From NCBI GenBank assembly GCA_947628805.1, contig CANRBG010000015.1, positions 1 through 37,542 on the forward strand: a stretch of 37,542 nucleotides of DNA. Reading direction: 5' to 3'. The notes under the pieces were generated by a model that saw nothing but the letters and a program-made list of their open reading frames with translations, had not been told where the DNA came from and made no database searches. The position numbers and the translations under genes are program-made. Below, piece by piece: positions 30,972 to 37,542 of the stretch (positions within the stretch are counted from its first letter, which is position 1; every line of letters starts with the position of its first letter). The stretch comes from an uncultured Oscillospiraceae bacterium. GTDB taxonomy: Bacteria > Bacillota > Clostridia > Oscillospirales > Oscillospiraceae.

Positions 30972-31490
30972 TTATGCTTTCTTCGGCTCGGGATAATCCT
31001 GGCCGAAGGTGTCCACCGTGACCTTTTGCATGACCTGGGGCGTCAGGGGCTTGTCGCCCCAGCCGGTCTTCACCGCGGCGATCTTATCCACCACGTCCAT
31101 ACCCTCCAGCACCTGGCCGAAGGCGGCGTACTGGCCGTCCAGATGGGGCGCGTCCTCATGCATGATGAAAAACTGACTGCCGGCGGAGTCCGGGTCCATG
31201 GCCCGGGCCATGCTCAGCACGCCCCGGGTGTGGCGCAGATCGTTCACATAGCCGTTGGCGGTGAACTCGCCGGGGATAGAATACCCCGGGCCGCCAGTGC
31301 CGTTGCCCTGGGGGCAGCCCCCCTGGATCATGAAGCCGGGGATCACCCGGTGGAAGATCAGATCGTTATAAAAGCCCTTTTTCACCAGGGAGATAAAGTT
31401 GTTGACCGTGTTGGGAGCGATCTCGGGGTACAGCTCCGCCTTGATGACGCCGCCGTCGTTCATCCGAATGGTCACGATGGGATTTTTCAT
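30972..31490 (-). CDS. Cyclophilin-type peptidyl-prolyl isomerase
   Basis: This 172-residue enzyme catalyses cis-trans isomerisation of prolyl bonds. It has the cyclophilin core [13 protein letters not shown] (catalytic Arg), GYSIPGEF, the [38 protein letters not shown] block, and a family-typical length. There is no signal peptide, so it is cytoplasmic. Its ATG overlaps the smpB stop (ATGA), so translation is coupled. Just after its stop is a tandem TACGCCTTTT repeat (30953-30972). It lies between smpB and ssrA. Confidence 0.93.
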   Translation of the reverse strand: MKNPIVTIRMNDGGVIKAELYPEIAPNTVNNFISLVKKGFYNDLIFHRVIPGFMIQGGCPQGNGTGGPGYSIPGEFTANGYVNDLRHTRGVLSMARAMDPDSAGSQFFIMHEDAPHLDGQYAAFGQVLEGMDVVDKIAAVKTGWGDKPLTPQVMQKVTVDTFGQDYPEPKKA

Positions 31491-31957
31491 GCGTTTGCCT
31501 CCTTGAATTTCCGATCCATCTCGCGGCGGGCGGACTTTTCCGCCGCGTCGCTGCGCTTATCGTAGAGTTTTTTGCCCTTGCACAGGCCCAACTCCACCTT
31601 GACGAGACTGTCCTTGAAATATAGGCTCAGCGGCACCAGGGCCAGCCCCTCCTGCTGGACCTTCGCCCCCAGCCGGACGATCTCCCGCCGGTGCATCAAA
31701 AGCCGGCGGTCCCGGTCCGGGTCGGCGTTGAAATAGCTGCCCTGCTTATAGGGGCTGATGTGCATCCCTTTGACCCAAAGCTCCCCGTCCTTCACCCGGG
31801 CGTAGCAGTCTTTCAGGTTCAGAGTCCCGGCTCGGACGGATTTGACCTCCGTGCCGGTCAGCTCGATGCCCGCCTCAAAGCGGTCCAGGACAAAGTAATC
31901 GTGACGGGCCTTGCGGTTTTCCGCGATCAGCTTCGTCCCCTTTCCTCTTGCCGGCAT
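31487..31957 (-). CDS. smpB: SsrA-binding protein SmpB
   Basis: This 156-residue protein binds tmRNA and takes it to stalled ribosomes. Motifs include [60 protein letters not shown] and a basic C-terminal tail ([22 protein letters not shown]) that enters the mRNA channel. I chose the ATG at 31957 with GGAG 7 nt upstream; an in-frame GTG/ATG extension to 31984 is not needed. The order smpB-cyclophilin-ssrA puts both trans-translation partners within 1.6 kb. Confidence 0.96.
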   Translation of the reverse strand: MPARGKGTKLIAENRKARHDYFVLDRFEAGIELTGTEVKSVRAGTLNLKDCYARVKDGELWVKGMHISPYKQGSYFNADPDRDRRLLMHRREIVRLGAKVQQEGLALVPLSLYFKDSLVKVELGLCKGKKLYDKRSDAAEKSARREMDRKFKEANA

Positions 31958-32087
31958 CGCTCTACTCCTTTCCCCGCGGGTCATTCAGGCCGCGCCGCAT
32001 TTCTGCGGTGCAGTTGATTATACATCATTTTTCCGTTTTTAGCAATCATAACCAACGGGGACCGAAAAAAGTTTACAGATAGGCAGT

Positions 32088-32134
32088 ATACCATGTCGCG
32101 CGGTTCCGGCGCCAGCCGGGAGCGCGACTGGTAT
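32088..32134. repeat. 47-bp palindromic element carrying copy 2 of the 22-bp repeat
   Basis: Arms ATACCA...GTCGCGC...CCGGC and GCCGG...GCGCGAC...GGTAT form a long interrupted palindrome. Its left 22 bp (32088-32109) are identical to 22255-22276. On the minus strand the edge reads TGGTATACT, an extended -10 about 120 bp before smpB. Confidence 0.7.
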
Positions 32135-32140
32135 CTTTCA

Positions 32141-32171
32141 GGTATAATAGGGCCAACGGCACTATTATACC
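32141..32171. repeat. Inverted repeat with outward/inward -10 sequences
   Basis: GGTATAATAG (32141-32150) and CTATTATACC (32162-32171) are perfect complements 11 bp apart. Each contains TATAAT on one strand. The minus-strand copy is preceded by TG (TGGTATAAT), an extended -10 that may serve smpB. Confidence 0.6.
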
Positions 32172-32177
32172 ACGCCG

Positions 32178-32633
32178 TCACCGCGAAAAATGCCGTCTCA
32201 GCACGCCCGCCGCGTCCCCGTCCGCCAGGCACATGCCCTGCTCCCTGGCGTGGATCTCCCAATCCGCGGAGACCGACCCCGCCCGGCCATACTCATACAA
32301 CCCCGGCGTCACGGCCTCCTCTCCCACCGCCAGCAGATATCCGTCGTCCATTGCGTACAGGGTGTTCTCCCCGCCGGCCACGCCCAGCGCGCCGGATAAG
32401 AGCGTCTCCAGGTCCGCAAAATAAAAAGCCGGCCGCCGATCCCGGGCCGGACGGGCGATCACCAGCGTATCCTCTCCCGCGGCGAAGCACTCCGCCTCTA
32501 CCGCCGGCCAGGGCGTCAGCCCCCGCTCCGCCAGCGACCGGCGTACCAGCGCCAGCAGCGCGTCCCCCTCCGGGACCGCCTCTCTCGTGATCCAGATGGA
32601 CACAGCCGTCTCTGCCGCCTGCACCGTTTTCAT
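32178..32633 (-). CDS. Uncharacterised small acidic protein
   Basis: This 151-residue cytoplasmic-looking protein has no signal or membrane helix. It contains IWITREAVPEGDALLALVRRSL, ECFAAGEDTLVIARPA, and AFYFADLETLLSGAL, an alternating strand/helix pattern. I do not recognise the family; a MecA-like adaptor was considered but the key features are not there. GGAGG lies 9 nt before the ATG at 32633. It is monocistronic, with repeat-rich DNA downstream. Regular codon use and a good ribosome site support a real gene. Confidence 0.6.
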   Translation of the reverse strand: MKTVQAAETAVSIWITREAVPEGDALLALVRRSLAERGLTPWPAVEAECFAAGEDTLVIARPARDRRPAFYFADLETLLSGALGVAGGENTLYAMDDGYLLAVGEEAVTPGLYEYGRAGSVSADWEIHAREQGMCLADGDAAGVLRRHFSR

Positions 32634-32795
32634 TATGTACCGCCTCCCCTGCAGCGATATACCTGTACCGATTGTAGCACGAACCTTTTTCCCGCGCATG
32701 CATAAAAATGTGGTAATTTGCGGAGAGATGTGTTATACTGGTCATAAATTGTTGTTATGTAACCTTTTTGGACCTTATTTTGAGGGGAGCATAAG

Positions 32796-33335
32796 ATGGA
32801 CTACACGGAAAAAAAGCTCCGCCGGGTATGTGCCCACCGGGGGCCGGTGGTGGAGCTGACGGAGGATATCGTGGAGCTGCCGAACGGCGCCGTCAGCGTC
32901 CGGGAGGTAGTGCACCACCCCGGCGGGGTCTGCGTGGCGGCGGTGGACGAGGCGGGCTGCGTGACGCTGGTGCGCCAGTACCGCTACCCTTTCGGCCAGC
33001 GGCTTTTGGAGCTGCCGGCGGGAAAGCTGGAGCCGGGCGAGGAGCCCTTTGACGCCGTGAAGCGGGAGCTCAGCGAGGAGACTGGCCTGGAGGCGGACAA
33101 CTGGACCGACCTGGGGTTTCTCTATGTCTCCCCCGGCATATCCACGGAAAAGATATACATATACCTCGCCACCGGCCTGCATCAGGGCAAGGCCCATCCG
33201 GATCCCAACGAGTTTCTGGATGTGGAAAAAATGCCCCTGCGGGAGCTGGCGGACAAGGCCCTGGCCGGACAGATCCGGGACGCGAAAACGGTGGTGGGCG
33301 CGCTGAAAGCCGCCGCGATCGTACTCGGGAATTGA
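32796..33335 (+). CDS. NUDIX hydrolase, ADP-ribose pyrophosphatase type
   Basis: This 179-residue enzyme has the Nudix box GKLEPGEEPFDAVKRELSEE-TGL (about residues 76-98; G-x5-E-x7-RE-x2-EE-x-G), preceded by LVRQYRYPFGQRLLELPAG and followed by LYVSPGISTEKIYIYLA, as in ADP-ribose pyrophosphatases. It likely cleaves ADP-ribose or related nucleotide sugars. GAGGGGAG lies 6 nt before the ATG. An extended -10 TGTTATACT lies at 32731-32739 with a poor -35. Confidence 0.9.
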   Translation: MDYTEKKLRRVCAHRGPVVELTEDIVELPNGAVSVREVVHHPGGVCVAAVDEAGCVTLVRQYRYPFGQRLLELPAGKLEPGEEPFDAVKRELSEETGLEADNWTDLGFLYVSPGISTEKIYIYLATGLHQGKAHPDPNEFLDVEKMPLRELADKALAGQIRDAKTVVGALKAAAIVLGN

Positions 33336-33360
33336 TTTTCCGGTGGATATGTGGTACAAT
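33332..33360 (+). promoter_or_regulatory. Promoter of the murA operon
   Basis: TTGATT (33332-33337), 17 bp and TACAAT (33355-33360). The -35 overlaps the NUDIX stop codon. The roughly 67-nt leader contains CCTGTATTT paired with AAATACACAGG (about 33364-33391), a possible leader hairpin. Confidence 0.6.
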
Positions 33361-33434
33361 GCTTCCTGTATTTGCCTGAGAAATACACAGGGCGTTTCCT
33401 CGGTTGCCTGAGCCTATATATGTTGGGAGACTGT

Positions 33435-34751
33435 ATGGAAAAGTACGTTATTCAGGGCGGCAGGCCCTTGCACGGTTCCGTTGAGATATCCGGCGCGAAG
33501 AACGCGGCGGTCGCTATCATCCCCGCGGCCATCATGGTCCGGGGCGTATGCAGACTGGAGAACCTGCCGGAGATCAGCGATACCGATACCCTCCTTCACA
33601 CCCTCACCTACATGGGCGCGAAGGTGAATATGATAAACCGCTCCACCGTGGAGCTGGACTGCACCCATGTACAGATGGACGTGCTGCCGGAGGACATGTG
33701 GGCTCGGACCCGGAGGATCCGGGCCAGCTACTACCTGATCGGGGCTATGCTGGGCCGTTTTGGCCGCGCCCGCACCACCATGCCCGGCGGCTGTAATTTC
33801 GGCGTGCGGCCCATCGACCAGCACATCAAGGGCCTCACCGCCCTGGGGGCGGACATCCGCCTCAACGGCGGCTTCATCACCGCCGAGGCCCGGGACGGCC
33901 GACTGAAGGGCGGCACGGTATACCTGGACAAGGTATCCGTAGGCGCCACCATCAACATCATGATCGCCGCCGCCACGGCGGAGGGCCGCACAGTCATTGA
34001 AAACGTAGCCCGGGAGCCCCACATCGTGGATCTGGCCAACTTCCTCAACTCCATGGGCGCGGATGTACGCGGCGCGGGCACCGACGTGATCAAGATCCGG
34101 GGCGTGAAGCAGCTTCACGGCGGCACCTACACCCTGATCCCCGACCAGATCGAGGCGGGCACCTACATGACCGCCGTGGCCGCCGCCGGCGGCGCGGTGA
34201 AGATCGCCAACGTGATCCCCAAGCACCTGGAATGCATCTCCACCAAGCTGCGGGAGATGAACGTGGAGGTGGAGGAGGGCGACGACTATGTGCTGGTCCG
34301 GCGGGACGGGCCTCTGCACGCGGTGAACCTCAAGACCATGCCCTACCCCGGCTTCCCCACCGATATGCAGCCGCAGATGACCGCCGTGCTGTGCTGCGCT
34401 CCCGGCGTCAGCGTAGTGACGGAGGGCGTGTGGAACAACGGCCGGTTCAAGTACGTTGCCGAGCTGAAAAAGATGGGCGCCCAGATCGAGGTGGAGGATC
34501 AGTCCGCTTTCCTCCAGGGCGTGGACCATCTCACCGGCGCGGTGGTGCGCTCCTGTGACCTGCGGGCCGGCGCGGCCATGGTGATCGCCGGGCTGGCCGC
34601 CCAGGGCAAAACCACCGTGGAGGACATCGTATACATCGAGCGGGGCTATCAGGACGTCGTTGGTAAATTCCGGTCCCTGGGCGCGGACATCCAATGTGTC
34701 GACGAGCCGGAGTTCGATGCTATGGACCGGGCTGACATATCCGCCGGCTGA
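33435..34751 (+). CDS. murA: UDP-GlcNAc 1-carboxyvinyltransferase (MurA)
   Basis: This 438-residue enzyme transfers enolpyruvate to UDP-GlcNAc, the first committed step of peptidoglycan synthesis and the fosfomycin target. It begins MEKYVIQGGRPLHGSVEISGAKNA and carries the catalytic Cys in MPGGCNFGVRPIDQHIKG, then LIPDQIEAGTYM, YPGFPTDMQPQ and ERGYQDVVGKFRSLGADI. The fosfomycin-binding Cys is present, so no intrinsic resistance is indicated by that residue. The ATG at 33435 has GGGAGA 4 nt upstream. It overlaps the next gene by one base (TGATG). Confidence 0.96.
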   Translation: MEKYVIQGGRPLHGSVEISGAKNAAVAIIPAAIMVRGVCRLENLPEISDTDTLLHTLTYMGAKVNMINRSTVELDCTHVQMDVLPEDMWARTRRIRASYYLIGAMLGRFGRARTTMPGGCNFGVRPIDQHIKGLTALGADIRLNGGFITAEARDGRLKGGTVYLDKVSVGATINIMIAAATAEGRTVIENVAREPHIVDLANFLNSMGADVRGAGTDVIKIRGVKQLHGGTYTLIPDQIEAGTYMTAVAAAGGAVKIANVIPKHLECISTKLREMNVEVEEGDDYVLVRRDGPLHAVNLKTMPYPGFPTDMQPQMTAVLCCAPGVSVVTEGVWNNGRFKYVAELKKMGAQIEVEDQSAFLQGVDHLTGAVVRSCDLRAGAAMVIAGLAAQGKTTVEDIVYIERGYQDVVGKFRSLGADIQCVDEPEFDAMDRADISAG

Positions 34752-35530
34752 TGCGATTGGTGGTCTTTGCCAGCGGCTCCGCCGGCAACTGTGCGCTGGT
34801 GCAGGGCGGCGGCCGCAGCGTCCTGCTGGACGCGGGCATATCCGCTAAACGGATCCGCACGTCGCTGCAGGCCGAGGGCGTTGAGCCCGCCGGTCTGGAC
34901 GGCGTCTTTATCACACACGAACACGCAGACCATGTCTCAGGGCTCGCTGTATTCATCAAGCAGTTTCCTTTGCCGGTCTATGCCCCTGGGACGGTTGCGG
35001 ACGCGCTGCGCCGGTCAGTCCCCGGGGCATGCCCTTATATCCGGGACATCGAACCGGAACGGCCCCTGTCCCTGGGCTGCATGACCGTGACGGCCTTCCC
35101 CACCCCCCACGACACGGCCCAGAGCGTGGGCTACCGGATCGAGTCGGACGGGGCCGTTCTGGCCACGGCCACGGATACCGGCTGTGTGACGGACGATATG
35201 CTCCGTTACTTCGCCGGGGCGGATGCGGCTCTCATCGAGGCCAATCACGATGTGACCATGCTCCAAAACGGTCCCTACCCCGCCTACCTGAAGCGGCGGA
35301 TCCTCTCGGACCGGGGGCATCTTTCCAACGCCGAGTGCACCTGGCTTGCGGCGGTGCTGGCCCAGCGAGGCACCCGCCGGATCATATTGGGCCACATCTC
35401 CAAAAACAACAACCTGCCCGGTCTGGCCCGGCGCACCGTCTGCCGGGGCCTGGAGGGCACCGGCGCCACGATAGACATAGCCCCGGAATACGGCCGGCTG
35501 GCGGTGGAGGTATCGCCGTGCTTCGCGTGA
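34751..35530 (+). CDS. MBL-fold metallohydrolase (YycJ/WalJ-like)
   Basis: This 259-residue protein has SGSAGNCALVQ and LLDAGISAKRI, then the metallo-beta-lactamase motif THEHADHVSG (HxHxDH), FPTPHDTAQSVGYRI, ATATDTGCV with the bridging Asp, EANHDV and LGHISKNNN with the last metal His. This pattern is that of the YycJ/WalJ exonuclease-like group. Its ATG overlaps the murA stop, so it is translationally coupled. The start context lacks an independent strong ribosome site. Confidence 0.92.
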   Translation: MRLVVFASGSAGNCALVQGGGRSVLLDAGISAKRIRTSLQAEGVEPAGLDGVFITHEHADHVSGLAVFIKQFPLPVYAPGTVADALRRSVPGACPYIRDIEPERPLSLGCMTVTAFPTPHDTAQSVGYRIESDGAVLATATDTGCVTDDMLRYFAGADAALIEANHDVTMLQNGPYPAYLKRRILSDRGHLSNAECTWLAAVLAQRGTRRIILGHISKNNNLPGLARRTVCRGLEGTGATIDIAPEYGRLAVEVSPCFA

Positions 35531-35943
35531 GCGTCATCTGCCAGGGCAGGCTGAAGGAGTCATACTACATCGCCGCCTGTCAGGAATACTTAAAGCGGCT
35601 TTCCGCGTTTTGCAAGGCGGAGGTCACGGAGCTTGCCGAGGACGGGGACGTGGCCGCCCGCATCCCAAAGGGGGCCTATGTGATCGCCCTGTGCGTCGAG
35701 GGGGAGAAGCTCTCCAGTCCCGCACTGGCGGCCCGGCTGCGGGAGCTTGCCAACCGGGGCGTGAGCCGGGTGTGCTTTCTTATCGGCGGGTCCGAGGGCC
35801 TGCCGGAGGACGTGAAAAAGGCGGCGGACTTTCGTCTTTCCATGTCGGACATGACCTTCCCCCACCACCTGGCGCGGGTAATGGTCCTGGAACAGCTATA
35901 CCGGGCGTTTTCCATCAACGCCGGAACAAAGTACCACAAATAA
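35518..35943 (+). CDS. rlmH: 23S rRNA pseudouridine-1915 N3-methyltransferase (RlmH)
   Basis: This 141-residue SPOUT methyltransferase acts on helix 69 of 23S rRNA. It shows GRLKESYYIAACQEYLKRLSAF, VIALCVEGEKLSS, FLIGGSEGL (the knot loop), and the family-diagnostic MTFPHHLARVMVLEQLYRAFSI with the closing YHK. It starts at a GTG (35518) preceded by GGAGG at 7 nt and overlaps the MBL gene by 13 nt. It is about 18 residues shorter than B. subtilis RlmH, all in the variable region before VIALCVEG. Confidence 0.93.
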   Translation: MLRVSVICQGRLKESYYIAACQEYLKRLSAFCKAEVTELAEDGDVAARIPKGAYVIALCVEGEKLSSPALAARLRELANRGVSRVCFLIGGSEGLPEDVKKAADFRLSMSDMTFPHHLARVMVLEQLYRAFSINAGTKYHK

Positions 35944-35967
35944 GCGTATTGGCAAAGGAGCGTTGTC

Positions 35968-36282
35968 ATGTCCTGGGGGTTGCACAGATTTGGAGAAGAC
36001 TATGACGCCTGGCCCAAGGAGCCGGACGGGGAACCGGAGGAGCCGGCGTTTCTTCTCAACTGCATGCAGCTGGACATGCAGGCGGACATGACCCGCAATC
36101 TGCTCCAGGCCTACGGCATACCCAGTTTTCCCCGCTACCCCGGCGACGGTTCTTTCGGGAACGTGGTGCTGGGCATGAGCGGCAGCGGGGTGGATATTTT
36201 CGTACCAAAAAGCCGCCTGGCGGAAGCCCAGGAACTTTTGAAAGGAGAACCTGATCATGACGGACTACAGGAAGGAATATGA
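35968..36282 (+). CDS. DUF2007-like small protein
   Basis: This 104-residue protein contains LLNCMQLDMQADMTRNLLQAYGIPSF, GSGVDIFVPKSRLAEAQELL. These parts resemble the DUF2007 (putative signal-transducing) fold, in which a helix of the form EA-x2-LL-x2-GI is followed by a glycine loop and VPxxxLxxAxxLL. Function is unknown. GGAG lies about 9 nt before the ATG. The end overlaps the phosphohexomutase start by 26 nt, so the two are coupled. Confidence 0.7.
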   Translation: MSWGLHRFGEDYDAWPKEPDGEPEEPAFLLNCMQLDMQADMTRNLLQAYGIPSFPRYPGDGSFGNVVLGMSGSGVDIFVPKSRLAEAQELLKGEPDHDGLQEGI

Positions 36283-37542
36283 GCGCTGGCTGGACAGCCC
36301 CGCCCTGTCCGATGAAGAGTGGCGGGAGTTGGACGCCATCCGGGACAACGAGGATGAGATCAAAAGCCGCTTCCGGGGCCCGCTGGAGTTCGGCACCGCC
36401 GGACTGCGGGGCGTGATGGGCGCGGGTCTTGCCCGGATGAACATCCACGTGGTCCGCTGGGCCACCCAGGCATTTGCCTCGCTGATCGTGGCGGAGGGCG
36501 ACGAGGCCCGGCACAAGGGCGTGGTGATCGCCCACGACTGCCGGCTGAACAGCCCGGAATTCGCCAAAGAGGCCGCCTGCGTGTGCGCCGCCAGCGGCAT
36601 CCACGTGCGTCTTTTTGACGATCTGCGCCCCACCCCGGAACTGAGCTTCGGCGTGCTGCACTACGGCGCCACCGCCGGCATCAACATCACCGCCAGCCAC
36701 AACCCCATGGCCTACAACGGCTACAAGGTCTACTGGTCCGACGGCGCCCAGCTGCCGCCCCACCACGCGGAGGCGGTGGCCCGGAACATGGCCGGGATCG
36801 ACATCTTCAATGACATCTCCTCCATGCCCTTTGACGAGGCTGTGGAGAAAGGTCTTATCGAGATCATCGGCCCGGAGACGGACGAGCTGTTTTTGCAAAA
36901 CGTCCTGGCCCAGGCCATCGATCCGGCGGCGGTGAAGGCCGTGGCGGACGACTTCCAGGTGGTCTATACGCCTTTCCACGGGGCCGGCCACATCATGGTC
37001 CCGGAGGCGTTGAAGCGGCTGGGTCTGAAGCACATCCATCCCGTACCGGAGCAGATGGTCATCGACGGCCACTTCCCCACGGTGGAGAGCCCCAACCCGG
37101 AGAATCCGGAGGGCTTCTATCTGGCGGTGGACCTGGCGAAAAAGGTCAAGAGCGACCTGATCATCGGCACCGACCCGGACTCCGACCGGGTGGGCGTCAT
37201 GGCCCGGGGCAAGGACGGCGAATTCCACACCATCACCGGCAACCAGATGGGCGCGCTGCTGGCCGATTATGTGATCACCGCCCGGCAGAAGAAGGGCTCC
37301 ATGCCCCAAAAGCCCGTGATATTGTCCACCATTGTGTCCACCAGCATGACCCGCGCCATCTGCGAGGCCAACGGCGTGGCCTACGGAGAGACCTTCACCG
37401 GCTTCAAATTCATGGCGGAGCGGCTGGCCTCCTACGCCGCCGCCGGGACTGGCGAGCAGTACATCCTGGCCTTTGAGGAGAGCTACGGCTACATGATGGG
37501 CGACTACGTCCGGGACAAGGACGCCGTCACCGCCTCCATGAT
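36257..37542 (+). CDS. Phospho-sugar mutase (phosphoglucomutase/phosphomannomutase), 3' truncated by window end
   Basis: 428 residues are visible and the frame is open at the edge. The protein moves phosphate between C1 and C6 of a hexose. It has FGTAGLRGVMGAG near residue 46, the phosphoserine loop TASHNPMAYNGYKVYW, the metal loop GTDPDSDRVGVM, and the sugar-binding FEESYGYMMGDYVRDKD. The insertion-rich N-terminus and FEESYG favour the phosphoglucomutase (PgcA/PGM2-like) group, which makes glucose-1-phosphate for UDP-glucose and surface glycans. AAAGGAG lies 9 nt before the ATG. Confidence 0.92.
   Translation, partial: MTDYRKEYERWLDSPALSDEEWRELDAIRDNEDEIKSRFRGPLEFGTAGLRGVMGAGLARMNIHVVRWATQAFASLIVAEGDEARHKGVVIAHDCRLNSPEFAKEAACVCAASGIHVRLFDDLRPTPELSFGVLHYGATAGINITASHNPMAYNGYKVYWSDGAQLPPHHAEAVARNMAGIDIFNDISSMPFDEAVEKGLIEIIGPETDELFLQNVLAQAIDPAAVKAVADDFQVVYTPFHGAGHIMVPEALKRLGLKHIHPVPEQMVIDGHFPTVESPNPENPEGFYLAVDLAKKVKSDLIIGTDPDSDRVGVMARGKDGEFHTITGNQMGALLADYVITARQKKGSMPQKPVILSTIVSTSMTRAICEANGVAYGETFTGFKFMAERLASYAAAGTGEQYILAFEESYGYMMGDYVRDKDAVTASM

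Noticed and set aside
32178-32633. MecA-type adaptor identity for the unknown gene
   Set aside because: Length and strand pattern are only vaguely similar and no diagnostic motif was found.
33414-34694. Leftward 426-codon open frame
   Set aside because: Antisense shadow of murA.
1-37542. tRNA genes, rRNA genes or CRISPR arrays
   Set aside because: No cloverleaf with a T-arm was seen except the tRNA-like end of ssrA, and there are no regularly spaced repeats.

Overview
The window looks like the chromosome of a GC-rich Firmicute of class Clostridia, most likely an Oscillospiraceae (Oscillibacter/Dysosmobacter-like) gut anaerobe. This is inferred from the gene set: the yajC/TIGR04086 membrane-protein pair, a SpoIID protein carrying SLH and SH3 modules, DUF554, asd-dapA, smpB-ppi-ssrA, and a stand-alone glutamate synthase small subunit. 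It is also inferred from strong Shine-Dalgarno sites and textbook sigma-A promoters. No 16S rRNA gene is present, so the taxonomy is a guess.

Region 1 (1-5200) is accessory DNA. The left edge holds the 5' end of a leftward membrane polysaccharide-biosynthesis gene with a perfect consensus promoter. Next come a 45-residue ORF and a large serine recombinase, reading right. The most striking object follows at 2222-2546: a 28-bp perfect inverted repeat, each copy built as 11-bp arms around a 6-bp asymmetric centre (a Xer-type core site). The repeats enclose 269 bp with a perfect TTGACA-N17-TATAAT promoter, and a tyrosine recombinase gene ends 16 bp away. This is the anatomy of an invertible promoter (phase-variation switch). 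In the present orientation the promoter fires into a repeat copy that is followed by seven T, so it is probably off. An IS3-type transposase tail, a lactate/malate dehydrogenase-like gene and a truncated polysaccharide deacetylase complete this decaying stretch.

Region 2 (5200-10900) carries a nitroreductase, an ABM-type monooxygenase, an HD-domain protein, a membrane-anchored FN3-CE4 polysaccharide deacetylase, UDP-galactopyranose mutase (glf) and a DUF4422 glycan protein. The last three suggest galactofuranose-containing surface glycan and wall modification.

Region 3 (10900-16320) is a leftward operon, ddl-murF-gltA-SGNH hydrolase-TrmH methyltransferase, driven from 16290-16318. It combines late peptidoglycan-precursor synthesis with housekeeping functions. 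Region 4 (16320-19100) has an exonuclease and a DUF554 protein reading right, convergent with xerD. Region 5 (19313-25341) is a leftward group, SpoIID/SLH-queA-AIM24-tgt-yajC-TIGR04086, in which queA and tgt make queuosine tRNA. Region 6 (25400-28610) has asd-dapA (lysine/diaminopimelate), a repeat-bearing lipoprotein and a DUF1273/YpsA-like protein.

Region 7 (28608-30402) is a relic of an integrated mobile element (serine recombinase tail, relaxase fragment, small ORF) next to the 3' end of ssrA (tmRNA). The tmRNA is followed, across a hairpin-rich block, by a cyclophilin and smpB, so both halves of trans-translation sit together. Region 8 (32178-37542) has an unrecognised gene, a NUDIX hydrolase and a rightward chain murA-MBL hydrolase-rlmH-DUF2007-like-phosphohexomutase, whose last gene runs off the window. 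No tRNA, rRNA or CRISPR array was seen.
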